Source of the DNA: JBBATK01 sp046297095
GTDB lineage: Bacteria; Bacteroidota; Ignavibacteria; Kapaibacteriales; NICIL-2
Direction of reading: 5' to 3'
Assembly (NCBI GenBank): GCA_046297095.1
Contig: JBKCNS010000023.1
Location: forward strand, 1-22,467
DNA length: 22,467 bases
Positions within the stretch are counted from its first letter, which is position 1. The number at the start of each line of letters is the position of its first letter. Under the pieces are notes generated by a model, which saw only the letters and a program-made list of their open reading frames with translations, searched no databases and was not told where the DNA came from. The position numbers were made by a program, and so were the translations under genes. Positions 7,727-15,382 of the stretch are shown here, in pieces.

Positions 7727-9085
7727 ATGATCAGGTATAAAGCACACATAGTATTCATTCTTTGCTTCGTCGCCCTTGTTGGCTTTAGCACTGTATCGCT
7801 TCGCGCCCAGTTCTCGGGTGGATCGGGCCGTGGTGATGCCCTAACAACCGTAAGCTCCATTGAGCTATCCGGCATCACCGCCACTGATATGTACAAAGGC
7901 GGTAACGGACGTGGAGATGTTGCCACATCGTTAAGCATAGGCCTGGTCTCTTTTGTCGATTGGACTGCCGGCGAGAACAACCGTGTCATGACACGTAGCC
8001 GTTTCTTGCAAGCGGTGGCAGATACCGTATTCTCAGTAGGCAGTAGTCCACCGGCCGGTTTGCTTACCATTAACAAAACTGTGCTGGCTACATATGGAGT
8101 TTATCCTGCTCATGCGGGACTACTGAGCGCCGGACTGGCAAAGCCCGGAAATCAGTTGTTAATCAAAGGCGACTTTCGCAGTATTTCCATTTCAACCGCT
8201 GCCGGCCAGACGGCCTGCGTAACGCAGGGTACCTATCCGCAGTTGTTGTGGTTAGACAGAGATCGCCTGACTGTTGGCCTTACCAAATGCTACACAAATA
8301 AAACACTCACAACCGCGTACACAGCGGGTAACGCCACCGATTGGTATAATATTCGAGGTGGTGGAGCTATAAAGATCGATGCCACGGGTACGATCACAGA
8401 GGTGTCCTGTGCGGATGGTATGGTGTTGCATCTAGATGCCGCAAACAGCGCAAGTTATCCCGGCACAGGTACCACATGGACTGATTTAACCGGTAACGGT
8501 AACAATGCTACCCTTGTTAATACCAGCTATAATTCCGGTAATAGTGGAACTATAGATTTCAACGGTACCACGGCATATGCGCAAATCAATAACGCATCAA
8601 CACTAGGAATGACCGGCGAGCTTACACTCTCTGTATGGTACTTTACGGGAAGCAATCTGGGTACAGAATTGGATGCGATTTATTTAAAGGGCAGAACGGA
8701 TGTAGACGCCTACAATCCATTCCTAATGGTTAATGGTTCGTATTCTTGGACCGGCTCGTCGGGTAGAAGTATGTTCTCGCCGGATGTAGGAGTAATCGCA
8801 GCAAATACATGGTACAATATTACCGTTACGCACGTCTCAGGCAGCCTGCCAATTGTATACAGAAACGGCGTAAATGTAAATTCATCATATACCTTATCTA
8901 GGGGACCGTCGACGGTACCCTTGGCCGTGAACGCGAGTCCCGTCGGAATTGCCAGAGACATACCTCGTGGGTATCAAAGCGTTTTTAACGGGCGCATTGG
9001 TGTGATTCAGTTGTACAATCGTGCTCTTAATTCCACAGAAGTGTTGCAATATTTCAACGCTACAAAATCACGATACGGTCTGTAG
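7727..9085 (+). CDS. Secreted GRGD-repeat / LamG-domain protein
   Basis: I take ATG 7727 as the start (452 residues); a TTG two codons upstream (7721) is the alternative. The signal peptide (IVFILCFVALVGFSTVSLRA) is followed by two copies of a GGxGRGD motif (SGGSGRGDA and KGGNGRGDV), 27 residues apart; such glycine-rich units are familiar at the start of secreted Bacteroidota proteins. Residues about 78-230 (VDWTAGENNR to TITEVSCADG) I do not recognise; this part contains three cysteines and a DFRSISISTAAGQTACV segment. Residues about 232-452 are a LamG domain (VLHLDAANSASYPGTGTTWT, DFNGTTAYA, WYNITVTHVSG, LYNRALNSTEV), very similar to that of the two upstream genes and ending in KSRYGL. The gap to the preceding stop is 40 bp, so these genes probably form one transcript. 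An extracellular binding role is inferred. Confidence 0.83.
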   Translation: MIRYKAHIVFILCFVALVGFSTVSLRAQFSGGSGRGDALTTVSSIELSGITATDMYKGGNGRGDVATSLSIGLVSFVDWTAGENNRVMTRSRFLQAVADTVFSVGSSPPAGLLTINKTVLATYGVYPAHAGLLSAGLAKPGNQLLIKGDFRSISISTAAGQTACVTQGTYPQLLWLDRDRLTVGLTKCYTNKTLTTAYTAGNATDWYNIRGGGAIKIDATGTITEVSCADGMVLHLDAANSASYPGTGTTWTDLTGNGNNATLVNTSYNSGNSGTIDFNGTTAYAQINNASTLGMTGELTLSVWYFTGSNLGTELDAIYLKGRTDVDAYNPFLMVNGSYSWTGSSGRSMFSPDVGVIAANTWYNITVTHVSGSLPIVYRNGVNVNSSYTLSRGPSTVPLAVNASPVGIARDIPRGYQSVFNGRIGVIQLYNRALNSTEVLQYFNATKSRYGL

Positions 9086-9101
9086 TGTATTATATGCCCG
9101 T

Positions 9102-9157
9102 AGCGTGAACTCAACCAATGGTCCAAATGCTGTAGTTGCTGCTCCGGGTTCACTGCT
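9102..9157. terminator. Weak inverted repeat between convergent genes (possible terminator)
   Basis: The 151-bp gap between the convergent surface-protein and murE stops contains agc-gtgaac and gttcac-t-gct arms separated by 37 bases, and a perfect 10-bp palindrome gtcacgtgac at 9178-9187. Neither is followed by a T-run. The position between two 3' ends suits a terminator but the structure is weak. Confidence 0.25.
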
Positions 9158-9236
9158 TCCACTCCGTTGCCATTTCTGTCACGTGACTAAGAAGCAAGCG
9201 TTGGGTTGTTTCGGGAATCGTACACACACCGCGCAC

Positions 9237-10832
9237 TCACACACCTGCAGCGGCGCGTAGTTCCTCGACGTCCGAGAATGGATGTTTCGTTGTCCCCAGT
9301 ATCTGATAATCTTCGTGCCCTTTACCCGCTACCAGAATTAGGTCTCCGGGTTCAGCTTGTGACACAGCAGATTGTATAGCACGCCGTCGATCGGCGTCCA
9401 CGTGAACCGGAGCGTTGCGATGCCGGGGTTCGAGCGATTCAACACCCCGCAGCATATCTTCAATTATGGATACCGGATCTTCCGTTCTGGGATTATCGGA
9501 AGTAAACCACACTGTATCGCTAAGGCGGCAGGCAATAGCCCCCATGAGCGGACGTTTGGTTTTGTCCCTGTCGCCGCCGCAGCCCACCACGCAGAGTATG
9601 CGCTGCCCGGGTTCAATTACCATGCGAACCGATTGCAGTGTTTTTTCCAGCGCATCGGGAGTATGAGCGTAGTCCACGATACCATTGAAGCCGCCAAGCT
9701 CCACCACCTGCATACGTCCTGCTGCGCCATGCACGCGGCTCAGCGCGTCTGTGGTCATTGATGCATCGAATCCCAATGCTGCCAGGCACTGCCATGCCAG
9801 CGCGGTATTCGCCACGTGAAATTCACCGAACAGTGGCGCCCGCAGTGTGGCTGTATCCAGAGTGTATTCTATGCCGCGAGCAGTGATGTACTGCACCTGC
9901 ACGTGATGATGTGTTCTTGAAGCCGCTCGTGGCGCCCATGTTGAAAGTGATGGGGTTTCTGATGATGATGCTGTTGAAGATGTTGATGATGATGTTGTTG
10001 GTGCTGACAACTTCGCAGCCTCACCGTTCACTATCTGCACTGCCTGCATTACCTGCGTGCCTACACTATGCACATGAGCGCTGCAGTCGCTAACCATCAA
10101 TTGAGCATAGGGATCATCGCTCCATACGCAGGCCACGGCAGTATTAGTCAATCCATCGAACAGTTTCTTCTTGGCCAGGGCATAGGCGTCCATGGTTCCG
10201 TGAAAATCCAAATGATCTTGAGTAAGATTGGTAAAGAGCGCGGCAGCAAAGTCTATACCGTGCACCCGTTCCAAAGCCAGCGAGTGACTGCTTACCTCCA
10301 TCACCACTGTGTCCACACCCGCAGATTTCATGCGCTGCAGAAGCGCGCACAGTTCCGGGGCTTCGGGAGTGGTGAAGGCCGAGGGAATGAACTCGTTGCC
10401 AATGAAATTACCCACCGTTCCTATCATACCCACAGCTTGGCCGTGCGCTTCCAGAAGCTGTTTAAGAATAGTGGTACAAGATGTTTTGCCGTTGGTGCCC
10501 GTCACGCCGATGATACGCATAGACCGCGCCGGGAAATCATACAACGCGTGCGCGGCCTGCGCCACTGCTATGTGGGCGTTGTCAACAACGGCGAAGCTCA
10601 GGTTTTCGGCCTCAAGCAAAAGTTCAGGAGCGCTCTCGCACAGCACTGCCGTGCAGCCGCGCCGAATGGCATCGTCGATAAAGGCATGGCCGTCTGATGA
10701 AGACCCGCGCCGCGCCACGAACAGCACGCCCGGCCCCGCTTCACGGGAGTCGATGGTAATGCCGCTGATAGTAACGCCGGTATCTACCGAAGAGGTATGC
10801 GGAACGTATCGAAGAAGTTCGCTGAAGAGCAT
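9237..10832 (-). CDS. murE: UDP-N-acetylmuramoyl-L-alanyl-D-glutamate--2,6-diaminopimelate ligase
   Basis: MurE adds meso-diaminopimelate to UDP-MurNAc-L-Ala-D-Glu in the cytoplasmic stage of peptidoglycan synthesis. The 531-residue protein has the N-terminal UDP-binding region (SGITIDSR near 23-30), the ATP-binding loop GVTGTNGKTS (109-118), the TTPEAPE and EVSSHSL segments, the KKKLF segment (221-225) where the family carries its carbamylated lysine, and the C-terminal ligase domain with VVGCGGDRDKTKRP (415-428). DNPRT (446-450) is the meso-DAP recognition motif; AGKGHEDYQ follows at 502-510. The protein is longer than the usual 490-500 residues because of a Ser/Thr-rich insertion at about 262-310. 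It stands alone: the upstream gene tatC is divergent and no other mur gene is in view, unlike the usual mur cluster. Confidence 0.97.
   Translation of the reverse strand: MLFSELLRYVPHTSSVDTGVTISGITIDSREAGPGVLFVARRGSSSDGHAFIDDAIRRGCTAVLCESAPELLLEAENLSFAVVDNAHIAVAQAAHALYDFPARSMRIIGVTGTNGKTSCTTILKQLLEAHGQAVGMIGTVGNFIGNEFIPSAFTTPEAPELCALLQRMKSAGVDTVVMEVSSHSLALERVHGIDFAAALFTNLTQDHLDFHGTMDAYALAKKKLFDGLTNTAVACVWSDDPYAQLMVSDCSAHVHSVGTQVMQAVQIVNGEAAKLSAPTTSSSTSSTASSSETPSLSTWAPRAASRTHHHVQVQYITARGIEYTLDTATLRAPLFGEFHVANTALAWQCLAALGFDASMTTDALSRVHGAAGRMQVVELGGFNGIVDYAHTPDALEKTLQSVRMVIEPGQRILCVVGCGGDRDKTKRPLMGAIACRLSDTVWFTSDNPRTEDPVSIIEDMLRGVESLEPRHRNAPVHVDADRRRAIQSAVSQAEPGDLILVAGKGHEDYQILGTTKHPFSDVEELRAAAGV
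9903..10049 (-). other. Low-complexity Ser/Thr-rich insertion within MurE
   Basis: Codes for residues about 262-310 of MurE, including a stretch of almost only S, T, A and P, and then THHHVQVQ. The DNA is built of short tgatg/atg-like near-repeats (9938-9998). It falls between the Mur central domain and the RGIEYTL strand, where homologues have a short loop. Confidence 0.7.
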
Positions 10833-11060
10833 AGAGCCGGAAGATTCGGGGTTGTGAGTTAGAGTATAAGCCTATCAACTACGTTCATGCACACCCCTGC
10901 AAACAGTAAATACAGTGTGTGTTCGTCAAAGCGAAAATACACCTTCGCTCCCAGTGGTGCGAAACGGCGCAAGGCAGAGCATTCTCCGTATTTTGCAACT
11001 CGTGAAAATGACCTGCGGAGCAGGCATTCACCACAAACCATACTGAACAGTAATCCTATC
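10833..11060. promoter_or_regulatory. Divergent intergenic region murE/tatC
   Basis: This 228-bp gap separates divergent murE and tatC and must hold promoters for both. I see a 6-bp inverted repeat agcgaa/ttcgct with an 8-base loop (10930-10949) and a partial TAnnTTTG-like element, tattttg, near 10991, with no convincing upstream partner. No specific operator is recognisable. An open plus-strand extension of tatC runs back to 10887 but is not protein-like. Confidence 0.35.
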
Positions 11061-11807
11061 ATGGCAGAGCAGGGCGAAAACCGCGAAATGAGTTTCTTCG
11101 ATCATCTAGATGATCTGAGGGTGCGCATTATGTGGGCTTTGGCGGGTTTGATTGCAGGTTGCCTTATCAGTGGTGTGTTCATCAATCAGATCATGGATGC
11201 CATACTGCTTGCACCGGCAACGAACGTGGGGATGAAACTGCAAAATCTCCGGCCCTTTGGTCAAGCGTTTTTGTATTTCAAGGTAGTCTTTGCCACCGGC
11301 ATTATCATTGCATCGCCGTGGATATTGTGGAACCTGTGGAAGTTCATAGCACCCGGATTATACGAGAACGAACGTAACTGGGCGCGCCGCATAACCTTCT
11401 ATACCACCTTCTGTTTTTTTGCAGGAGTGGCATTTGCCTACTATGTGATGCTGCCGGGCATGATGCAATTCTCGGTGTCGTTCGGATCGAAGAATATCGA
11501 GAACAACTACGATGTAAACGAGTACTTCGGCTTTGTAACTACCACACTTTTGGGCGCGGGATTGATCTTTGAACTTCCCATGATGACCTACGTGTTAGCC
11601 CGGTTTGGAATTGTCTCTGCAGCCTTGATGCGTAAATACCGTCGCCACGCGTTTGTGGTGATACTGATCGTGGCAGCAGTGCTTACGCCCAGCCCTGATC
11701 CCGTGAATCAACTCACCTTTGCGGCTCCGCTTTTTGTGCTCTACGAGATCAGTATTATCGTGGCGCGCGTGGCCAGAAAGAAAGAAAGGAAACCGGCAAA
11801 CGCATGA
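11061..11807 (+). CDS. tatC: Sec-independent protein translocase TatC
   Basis: TatC is the multi-spanning receptor of the twin-arginine translocase and recognises folded cargo with RR signal peptides at the inner membrane. I start at ATG 11061 (248 residues), ten codons before the family N-terminal motif MSFFDHLDDLRVRI; the open frame continues 58 codons upstream but lacks TatC-like sequence. Family landmarks are the first membrane segment (IMWALAGLIAGCLISGVFI), APGLYENERNWA, the FELPMMTYVLARFGIVS segment and the C-terminal RRHAFVVILIVAAVLTPSPD followed by a last helix. The length is normal and six membrane segments are expected. tatA and tatB are not in the window. The stop overlaps the next gene's start by 4 bp (ATGA), implying translational coupling. 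Confidence 0.95.
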   Translation: MAEQGENREMSFFDHLDDLRVRIMWALAGLIAGCLISGVFINQIMDAILLAPATNVGMKLQNLRPFGQAFLYFKVVFATGIIIASPWILWNLWKFIAPGLYENERNWARRITFYTTFCFFAGVAFAYYVMLPGMMQFSVSFGSKNIENNYDVNEYFGFVTTTLLGAGLIFELPMMTYVLARFGIVSAALMRKYRRHAFVVILIVAAVLTPSPDPVNQLTFAAPLFVLYEISIIVARVARKKERKPANA

Positions 11808-12799
11808 GTACTGCTCTGAAGAATATTCCTCAATTGGTAGCCGAGCCGGTGCGCGAGCATCTGGAAGTGTTCAACAAAGATTTCTTCCGCCGGCAAATGA
11901 AGACCGATGTGGCTCTTCTGGACTTAGTGGTGCGTTACATGCATCGCACTCGCGGCAAGCAGGTGCGGCCAATGCTGGTGTTTCTATGTGCAGGCCTAAC
12001 AGGCGAAATCACCAATCGCACCTACGTGGGCGCCGCCATGATGGAACTGCTCCACACCGCCACCTTGGTGCACGATGATGTGGTAGATAATGCTGCTGAA
12101 CGTCGCGGCCTTGCAAGTATCAATGCGGTTTGGAAAAATAAAGTTGCAGTGCTCGTTGGCGATTTTCTGCTCTCTCGCGGACTGCTCGTGGCAGTGGAAC
12201 ACGGCGAAGGCGGATTCTTGGGCGTTACCAGCAGAACGGTGCAACGCATGAGCGAAGGTGAGTTACTACAGATTCAAAAGTCCAGGCAGAAAACCTTGGA
12301 CGAAGCCACATACTTTTCTATCATCAGCGATAAAACTGCTTCGTTGCTTTCGGCTTGCTGCGAGATTGGGGCAATGTCTGCCAGCGCCGATCCGCAGGTG
12401 CATGCGCGTTTGCGACAGTTCGGTGAGTTACTGGGACTCGCTTTTCAGATTCGCGATGATGTGCTTGATTACACGGGTAAAACCGCAATCTTAGGTAAGC
12501 CGGTGGGTAATGATATCAAGGAAGGGAAGATTACGTTGCCGCTACTGATTGCTTTGCGCTCGGCAGAGAAAACGCAGGCAAAGCATATCACTGCATTGGT
12601 GAAACGTAAAGGTGCGTCGGACAAGGAAGTGCGGATTGTTCAGGACTTTGTGAACGCACATCGCGGTATTGCCGAAGCGCAGGCCAAGGCCGTGGATCTT
12701 TCCAATCAAGCTCTTTCCTTGCTCGATGCTTGTGCGCCCTCGGTGTATAAGGATGCGTTGCGTACGTTTGCAGCGTACGTAGTGGAGCGAGAACGGTAG
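11804..12799 (+). CDS. Polyprenyl diphosphate synthase (long-chain trans-prenyltransferase)
   Basis: This enzyme condenses isopentenyl diphosphate units onto an allylic primer to make the long prenyl tail of menaquinone or ubiquinone. The 331-residue protein has the family's two aspartate-rich motifs: LVHDDVVDNAAERRG (about residues 87-101) and FQIRDDVLDYTGK (about 216-228), plus GKQVRPML near 46-53 and KEGKITLPLL. Small residues ahead of the first DDxxD (LLHTATLV) agree with a long-chain product such as octaprenyl diphosphate, but exact chain length cannot be read from the sequence. The start overlaps the tatC stop by 4 bp, so the two are almost certainly cotranscribed. IspB/HepT-type are the closest named relatives; I withhold a symbol. 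Confidence 0.92.
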   Translation: MSTALKNIPQLVAEPVREHLEVFNKDFFRRQMKTDVALLDLVVRYMHRTRGKQVRPMLVFLCAGLTGEITNRTYVGAAMMELLHTATLVHDDVVDNAAERRGLASINAVWKNKVAVLVGDFLLSRGLLVAVEHGEGGFLGVTSRTVQRMSEGELLQIQKSRQKTLDEATYFSIISDKTASLLSACCEIGAMSASADPQVHARLRQFGELLGLAFQIRDDVLDYTGKTAILGKPVGNDIKEGKITLPLLIALRSAEKTQAKHITALVKRKGASDKEVRIVQDFVNAHRGIAEAQAKAVDLSNQALSLLDACAPSVYKDALRTFAAYVVERER

Positions 12800-12880
12800 A
12801 AGCACAAAGCAAAGCAGCCGCGTGCTCAGTAGAGCATACGATTGCAAAACAGAACATTCAATTCTTCAAAGAGGTTTAGT

Positions 12881-13582
12881 ATGAGTACGGATATTGACGC
12901 AATTCTTGCGGGGCAGAAGTCATCGCTCCAACAGGATGCAACGAACTTCATGCAGCGCGTGTATGCGTGGATGATGGGCGGCATGCTGGTAACCGGAGCA
13001 TTGTCCTTTCTTGTACTCAGCAATGATGCGCTATTCTCGATGGTGGCAGGCTCTCTGATGTTTCTGGTGATTGCCGAGCTTGGTATAGTAATGTGGCTCT
13101 CTGCTGCCATCCACAGGCTTAGCCCCATCACGGCGAAACTGTTGTTTACCGCATACGCTGCGCTAAACGGACTAACGCTTGCGCCTATTGTGGCTATGTA
13201 CACGGGCGAGTCTGTGATGAATGTGTTCCTCTCGTGCGCCGTGATGTTCGGTGCTACAAGTGTTTATGGATTAGTGACAAAAAAGGATCTCAGCAGCATG
13301 GGAAGCTTCTTTACCATGGGTTTGTTTGGCTTGATCGGTGCTTCGGTTGTAAATATCTTTCTTGCAAGCTCGGCGTTGAACTTTGCCATTTCGCTTGTGG
13401 GCGTTTTGGTGTTCGTGGGCCTTACGGCGTACGACAATCAGAAGATCAAAGAAATGTATACCGTGGAACGCGGCGAGGGCGCAATAGCTGCGAACATCTC
13501 TGTGCTCGCGGCACTCACGTTGTATCTGGATTTTATCAACCTGTTCTTGTTCCTGTTGCGACTGCTTGGTCGCCGCAAGTAA
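12881..13582 (+). CDS. Bax inhibitor-1 / YccA-YbhL family membrane protein
   Basis: A 233-residue polytopic inner-membrane protein of the BI-1 family. The start at ATG 12881 is supported by a good ribosome binding site, aaagagg, six bases upstream, one of few in this window; an in-frame TTG at 12842 is less likely. After a short N-terminal segment (FMQRVYAWMMGGMLVTGALSF) there are about seven hydrophobic helices, then the family signatures AYDNQKIKEMY and LYLDFINLFLFLLRLLG at the C-terminus. Family members act in membrane calcium or proton leak and in protease (FtsH) interaction in some bacteria; the role here is not determined. It lies 81 bp after the prenyl synthase on the same strand. Confidence 0.93.
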   Translation: MSTDIDAILAGQKSSLQQDATNFMQRVYAWMMGGMLVTGALSFLVLSNDALFSMVAGSLMFLVIAELGIVMWLSAAIHRLSPITAKLLFTAYAALNGLTLAPIVAMYTGESVMNVFLSCAVMFGATSVYGLVTKKDLSSMGSFFTMGLFGLIGASVVNIFLASSALNFAISLVGVLVFVGLTAYDNQKIKEMYTVERGEGAIAANISVLAALTLYLDFINLFLFLLRLLGRRK

Positions 13583-13616
13583 GTAGCACAAGCCCTTCGT
13601 ATGCACCGAGTGTACT

Positions 13617-13671
13617 GCATGTAGGAAGCATGTAGGAAGCATGTAGGAAGCATGTAGGAGGTATATAGGAG
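13617..13671. repeat. Tandem array of an 11-bp repeat
   Basis: Four copies of gcatgtaggaa (the last ends in g instead of a) are followed by a degenerate fifth, gtatataggag, in the 183-bp gap between the BI-1 gene and the TPR gene. Eleven bases is about one helical turn, so equivalent faces would line up. The array ends about 94 bp before the next start codon. Confidence 0.93.
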
Positions 13672-13765
13672 ATACAGTAAGAGTGGCATTTAGAGCGTTG
13701 ATGTAGCGGTACAAAACGTGTAGTGCCCGACGCTAATTGGTCCGTAGTTTAATTGTGATTTTCCT

Positions 13766-15268
13766 ATGGAAATTTCTCCGCTGTTTGCAATCGACGCGCA
13801 AAAGCTGCTTGGTGCCGGCGATGCTTCCGGTGCGGTGCAGCTGTTAGAGCAGGGCATAGAGGTTTTTCCCGAATACACCACTGCGTATGCGGTAATGGCT
13901 CGTGCCTTTATGCAAATGCGAGACGCGGAGTCTGCGTATGAGTGGGTGAAGCGAGGTCTTAAACAGGCTCCAACGCACCGTGCGTTGGTCATCCTGGAGC
14001 AGGAACTGCGCCGCCAGACATTTAGCGGAACCACAACGGAGTCGAACTCCGTGCAGCAGGATCCTGTGGAGGATTCTGTGGCTGAGCATTCACACGAACC
14101 TCCTCCGCCTCCGCCTTCGGTTCCTGAAGAGCCCATAGCACATACTCCATCGGCCCCGCCCAATCTTCAGGCACATTATCCGGAAGCAAACGAGCATGAA
14201 GTATTGCTGGATGAAGCATTATCGAATGTAGACGACGACAACAACGATTGGAACAAAGCCACAGAGCTTGTGGATGAACATCATGTAGATGTACCGGAAC
14301 CGGAGACGGAATCGGAGACGGAACGGGAGATGGAACCGGAGACCACTCAGCCCGCTGCCGAGTCAATACCATCCATGCAGAGCGCAGCCGATACTCTTAC
14401 CGACGATGCGTTATCGAATGTAGACGACGACAACGACGAATGGTCGGAAGTTCGAGCTGAGGCCGATCAAGCTGCAGAGGAACAAGCTGCAGAGGTGGAG
14501 TTGCCGGATGAAGAAGAAGCAGCGGTCGTAGAGGATGTAGCGCAAGACCGGCTCGATGCCGCAGGTGATGATGAAATCGCACACCATTCCGGAGACAGCC
14601 GTCATGCCCACGCTGCCGGCATCAGCACGGAAGAAGTATTGCAAAAGATCAACGTGGTAGGCGGAAATGTTGTGGTGGACAAGGTGATCATGCGGGATCT
14701 CATGGAGCGCATGGAGCTCCAGGGATTACGCTTGATAAGTTCGCCTTCAGCCGGCTCACGGCGCGCGTTTCGCAGTTCCGCAATGCGTCTGATTCCCGGG
14801 CTCGAGTTTACGCCCTTGCGCGTTCAGTCTTCGCCGAAGGCGCGCCGATCAACTTCGCATCTTCCGGAGCTTCCGCCATTCCCGGTGATACGCGGCTCAG
14901 AGATGAATGTGTCTCCGGCGCTTGCGCCGTCCGCACCTGCAAAAGCGTCGAAGAAGTCCTCCAGGGCTGATCGTTCCTCGCGTTCGGGAGATGCTCCTAA
15001 AACGCAACTTGAGGAACTTGCACTTCGCCTTGAAAAAGTGCGTACGCCTATCACTGAAGAGCCCGATGGTGTAACACCCCGAGGCGTGAGCGAAGGCGTT
15101 GAGCCCACATTAGTGACGGAGACCATGGCAAAGATTTATGCGCAGCAAGGATTGACCGATCAGGCTATAAAAGCATATCGCCAATTGGCGCGCTCGAAGC
15201 CCGAGCGTAGGGAAGAGTTCGAGCTGCGTATTGATGAATTGCAACGAACTACGGACAACAAAGAGTAA
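13766..15268 (+). CDS. Acidic TPR-containing protein
   Basis: A 500-residue protein without signal peptide or membrane segments. Residues 1-85 form two TPR-like helix pairs (AQKLLGAGDASGAVQLLEQG, AYAVMARAFMQMRDAESAYE). Residues about 88-280 are very acidic and low in complexity, with a proline run (EPPPPPPSVPEEP), and hold a duplicated motif: DEALSNVDDDNNDW at 149-162 and DDALSNVDDDNDEW at 213-226. A basic Ser/Arg-rich linker follows (about 330-410). The last 60 residues are another TPR pair (TETMAKIYAQQGLTDQAIKA, YRQLARSKPERREEF). Protein-protein interaction is the likely role, perhaps scaffolding linked to the envelope genes around it, but no partner can be named. It is followed by the LPS-export permease gene. 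Confidence 0.8.
   Translation: MEISPLFAIDAQKLLGAGDASGAVQLLEQGIEVFPEYTTAYAVMARAFMQMRDAESAYEWVKRGLKQAPTHRALVILEQELRRQTFSGTTTESNSVQQDPVEDSVAEHSHEPPPPPPSVPEEPIAHTPSAPPNLQAHYPEANEHEVLLDEALSNVDDDNNDWNKATELVDEHHVDVPEPETESETEREMEPETTQPAAESIPSMQSAADTLTDDALSNVDDDNDEWSEVRAEADQAAEEQAAEVELPDEEEAAVVEDVAQDRLDAAGDDEIAHHSGDSRHAHAAGISTEEVLQKINVVGGNVVVDKVIMRDLMERMELQGLRLISSPSAGSRRAFRSSAMRLIPGLEFTPLRVQSSPKARRSTSHLPELPPFPVIRGSEMNVSPALAPSAPAKASKKSSRADRSSRSGDAPKTQLEELALRLEKVRTPITEEPDGVTPRGVSEGVEPTLVTETMAKIYAQQGLTDQAIKAYRQLARSKPERREEFELRIDELQRTTDNKE
14210..14251 (+). repeat. Acidic motif repeat, copy 1 in TPR protein gene
   Basis: Codes for DEALSNVDDDNNDW. The copy at 14402-14443 lies 192 bp downstream and keeps 19 identical bases across ttatcgaatgtagacgacg, indicating recent duplication or conversion compared with the diverged flanks. 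Confidence 0.85.
14402..14443 (+). repeat. Acidic motif repeat, copy 2 in TPR protein gene
   Basis: Codes for DDALSNVDDDNDEW, partner of 14210-14251. Confidence 0.85.
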
Positions 15269-15382
15269 TCGTAGGTTCCTACAGATACTTTGTTTGAGTC
15301 GCCGCTACCGGCCCGGGTTGCAAAACGTGTGCTCTCTGATCTGCACTCTGATTTTTGCGCTCTGATTGATGCCCTTTCATAC

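Noticed and set aside
7781..7795. CIRCE half-site (tttagcactgta)
   Set aside because: Only one imperfect arm is present, inside a coding region, with no complementary partner at the required spacing.
2..9085. Prophage or phage tail region
   Set aside because: The S74 and LamG domains occur in phage tails, but there are no capsid, terminase, baseplate or integrase genes, and three of the four proteins have signal peptides (the fourth lacks its N-terminus in the window).
10068..10697. 209-codon plus-strand frame opposite murE
   Set aside because: MurE on the other strand has complete family motifs across the same bases; this frame has none.
10887..11060. N-terminal extension of tatC
   Set aside because: The 58 extra residues are basic and non-hydrophobic and do not resemble TatC, which normally starts just before the SFFDHL motif.
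13617..13671. CRISPR array
   Set aside because: The units are 11 bp with no spacers between them, so this is a simple tandem repeat.
13271..13714. 147-codon minus-strand frame across the BI-1 gene end and 11-bp repeat
   Set aside because: It is antisense to a clear membrane protein gene, and its N-terminal part only translates the tandem repeat.
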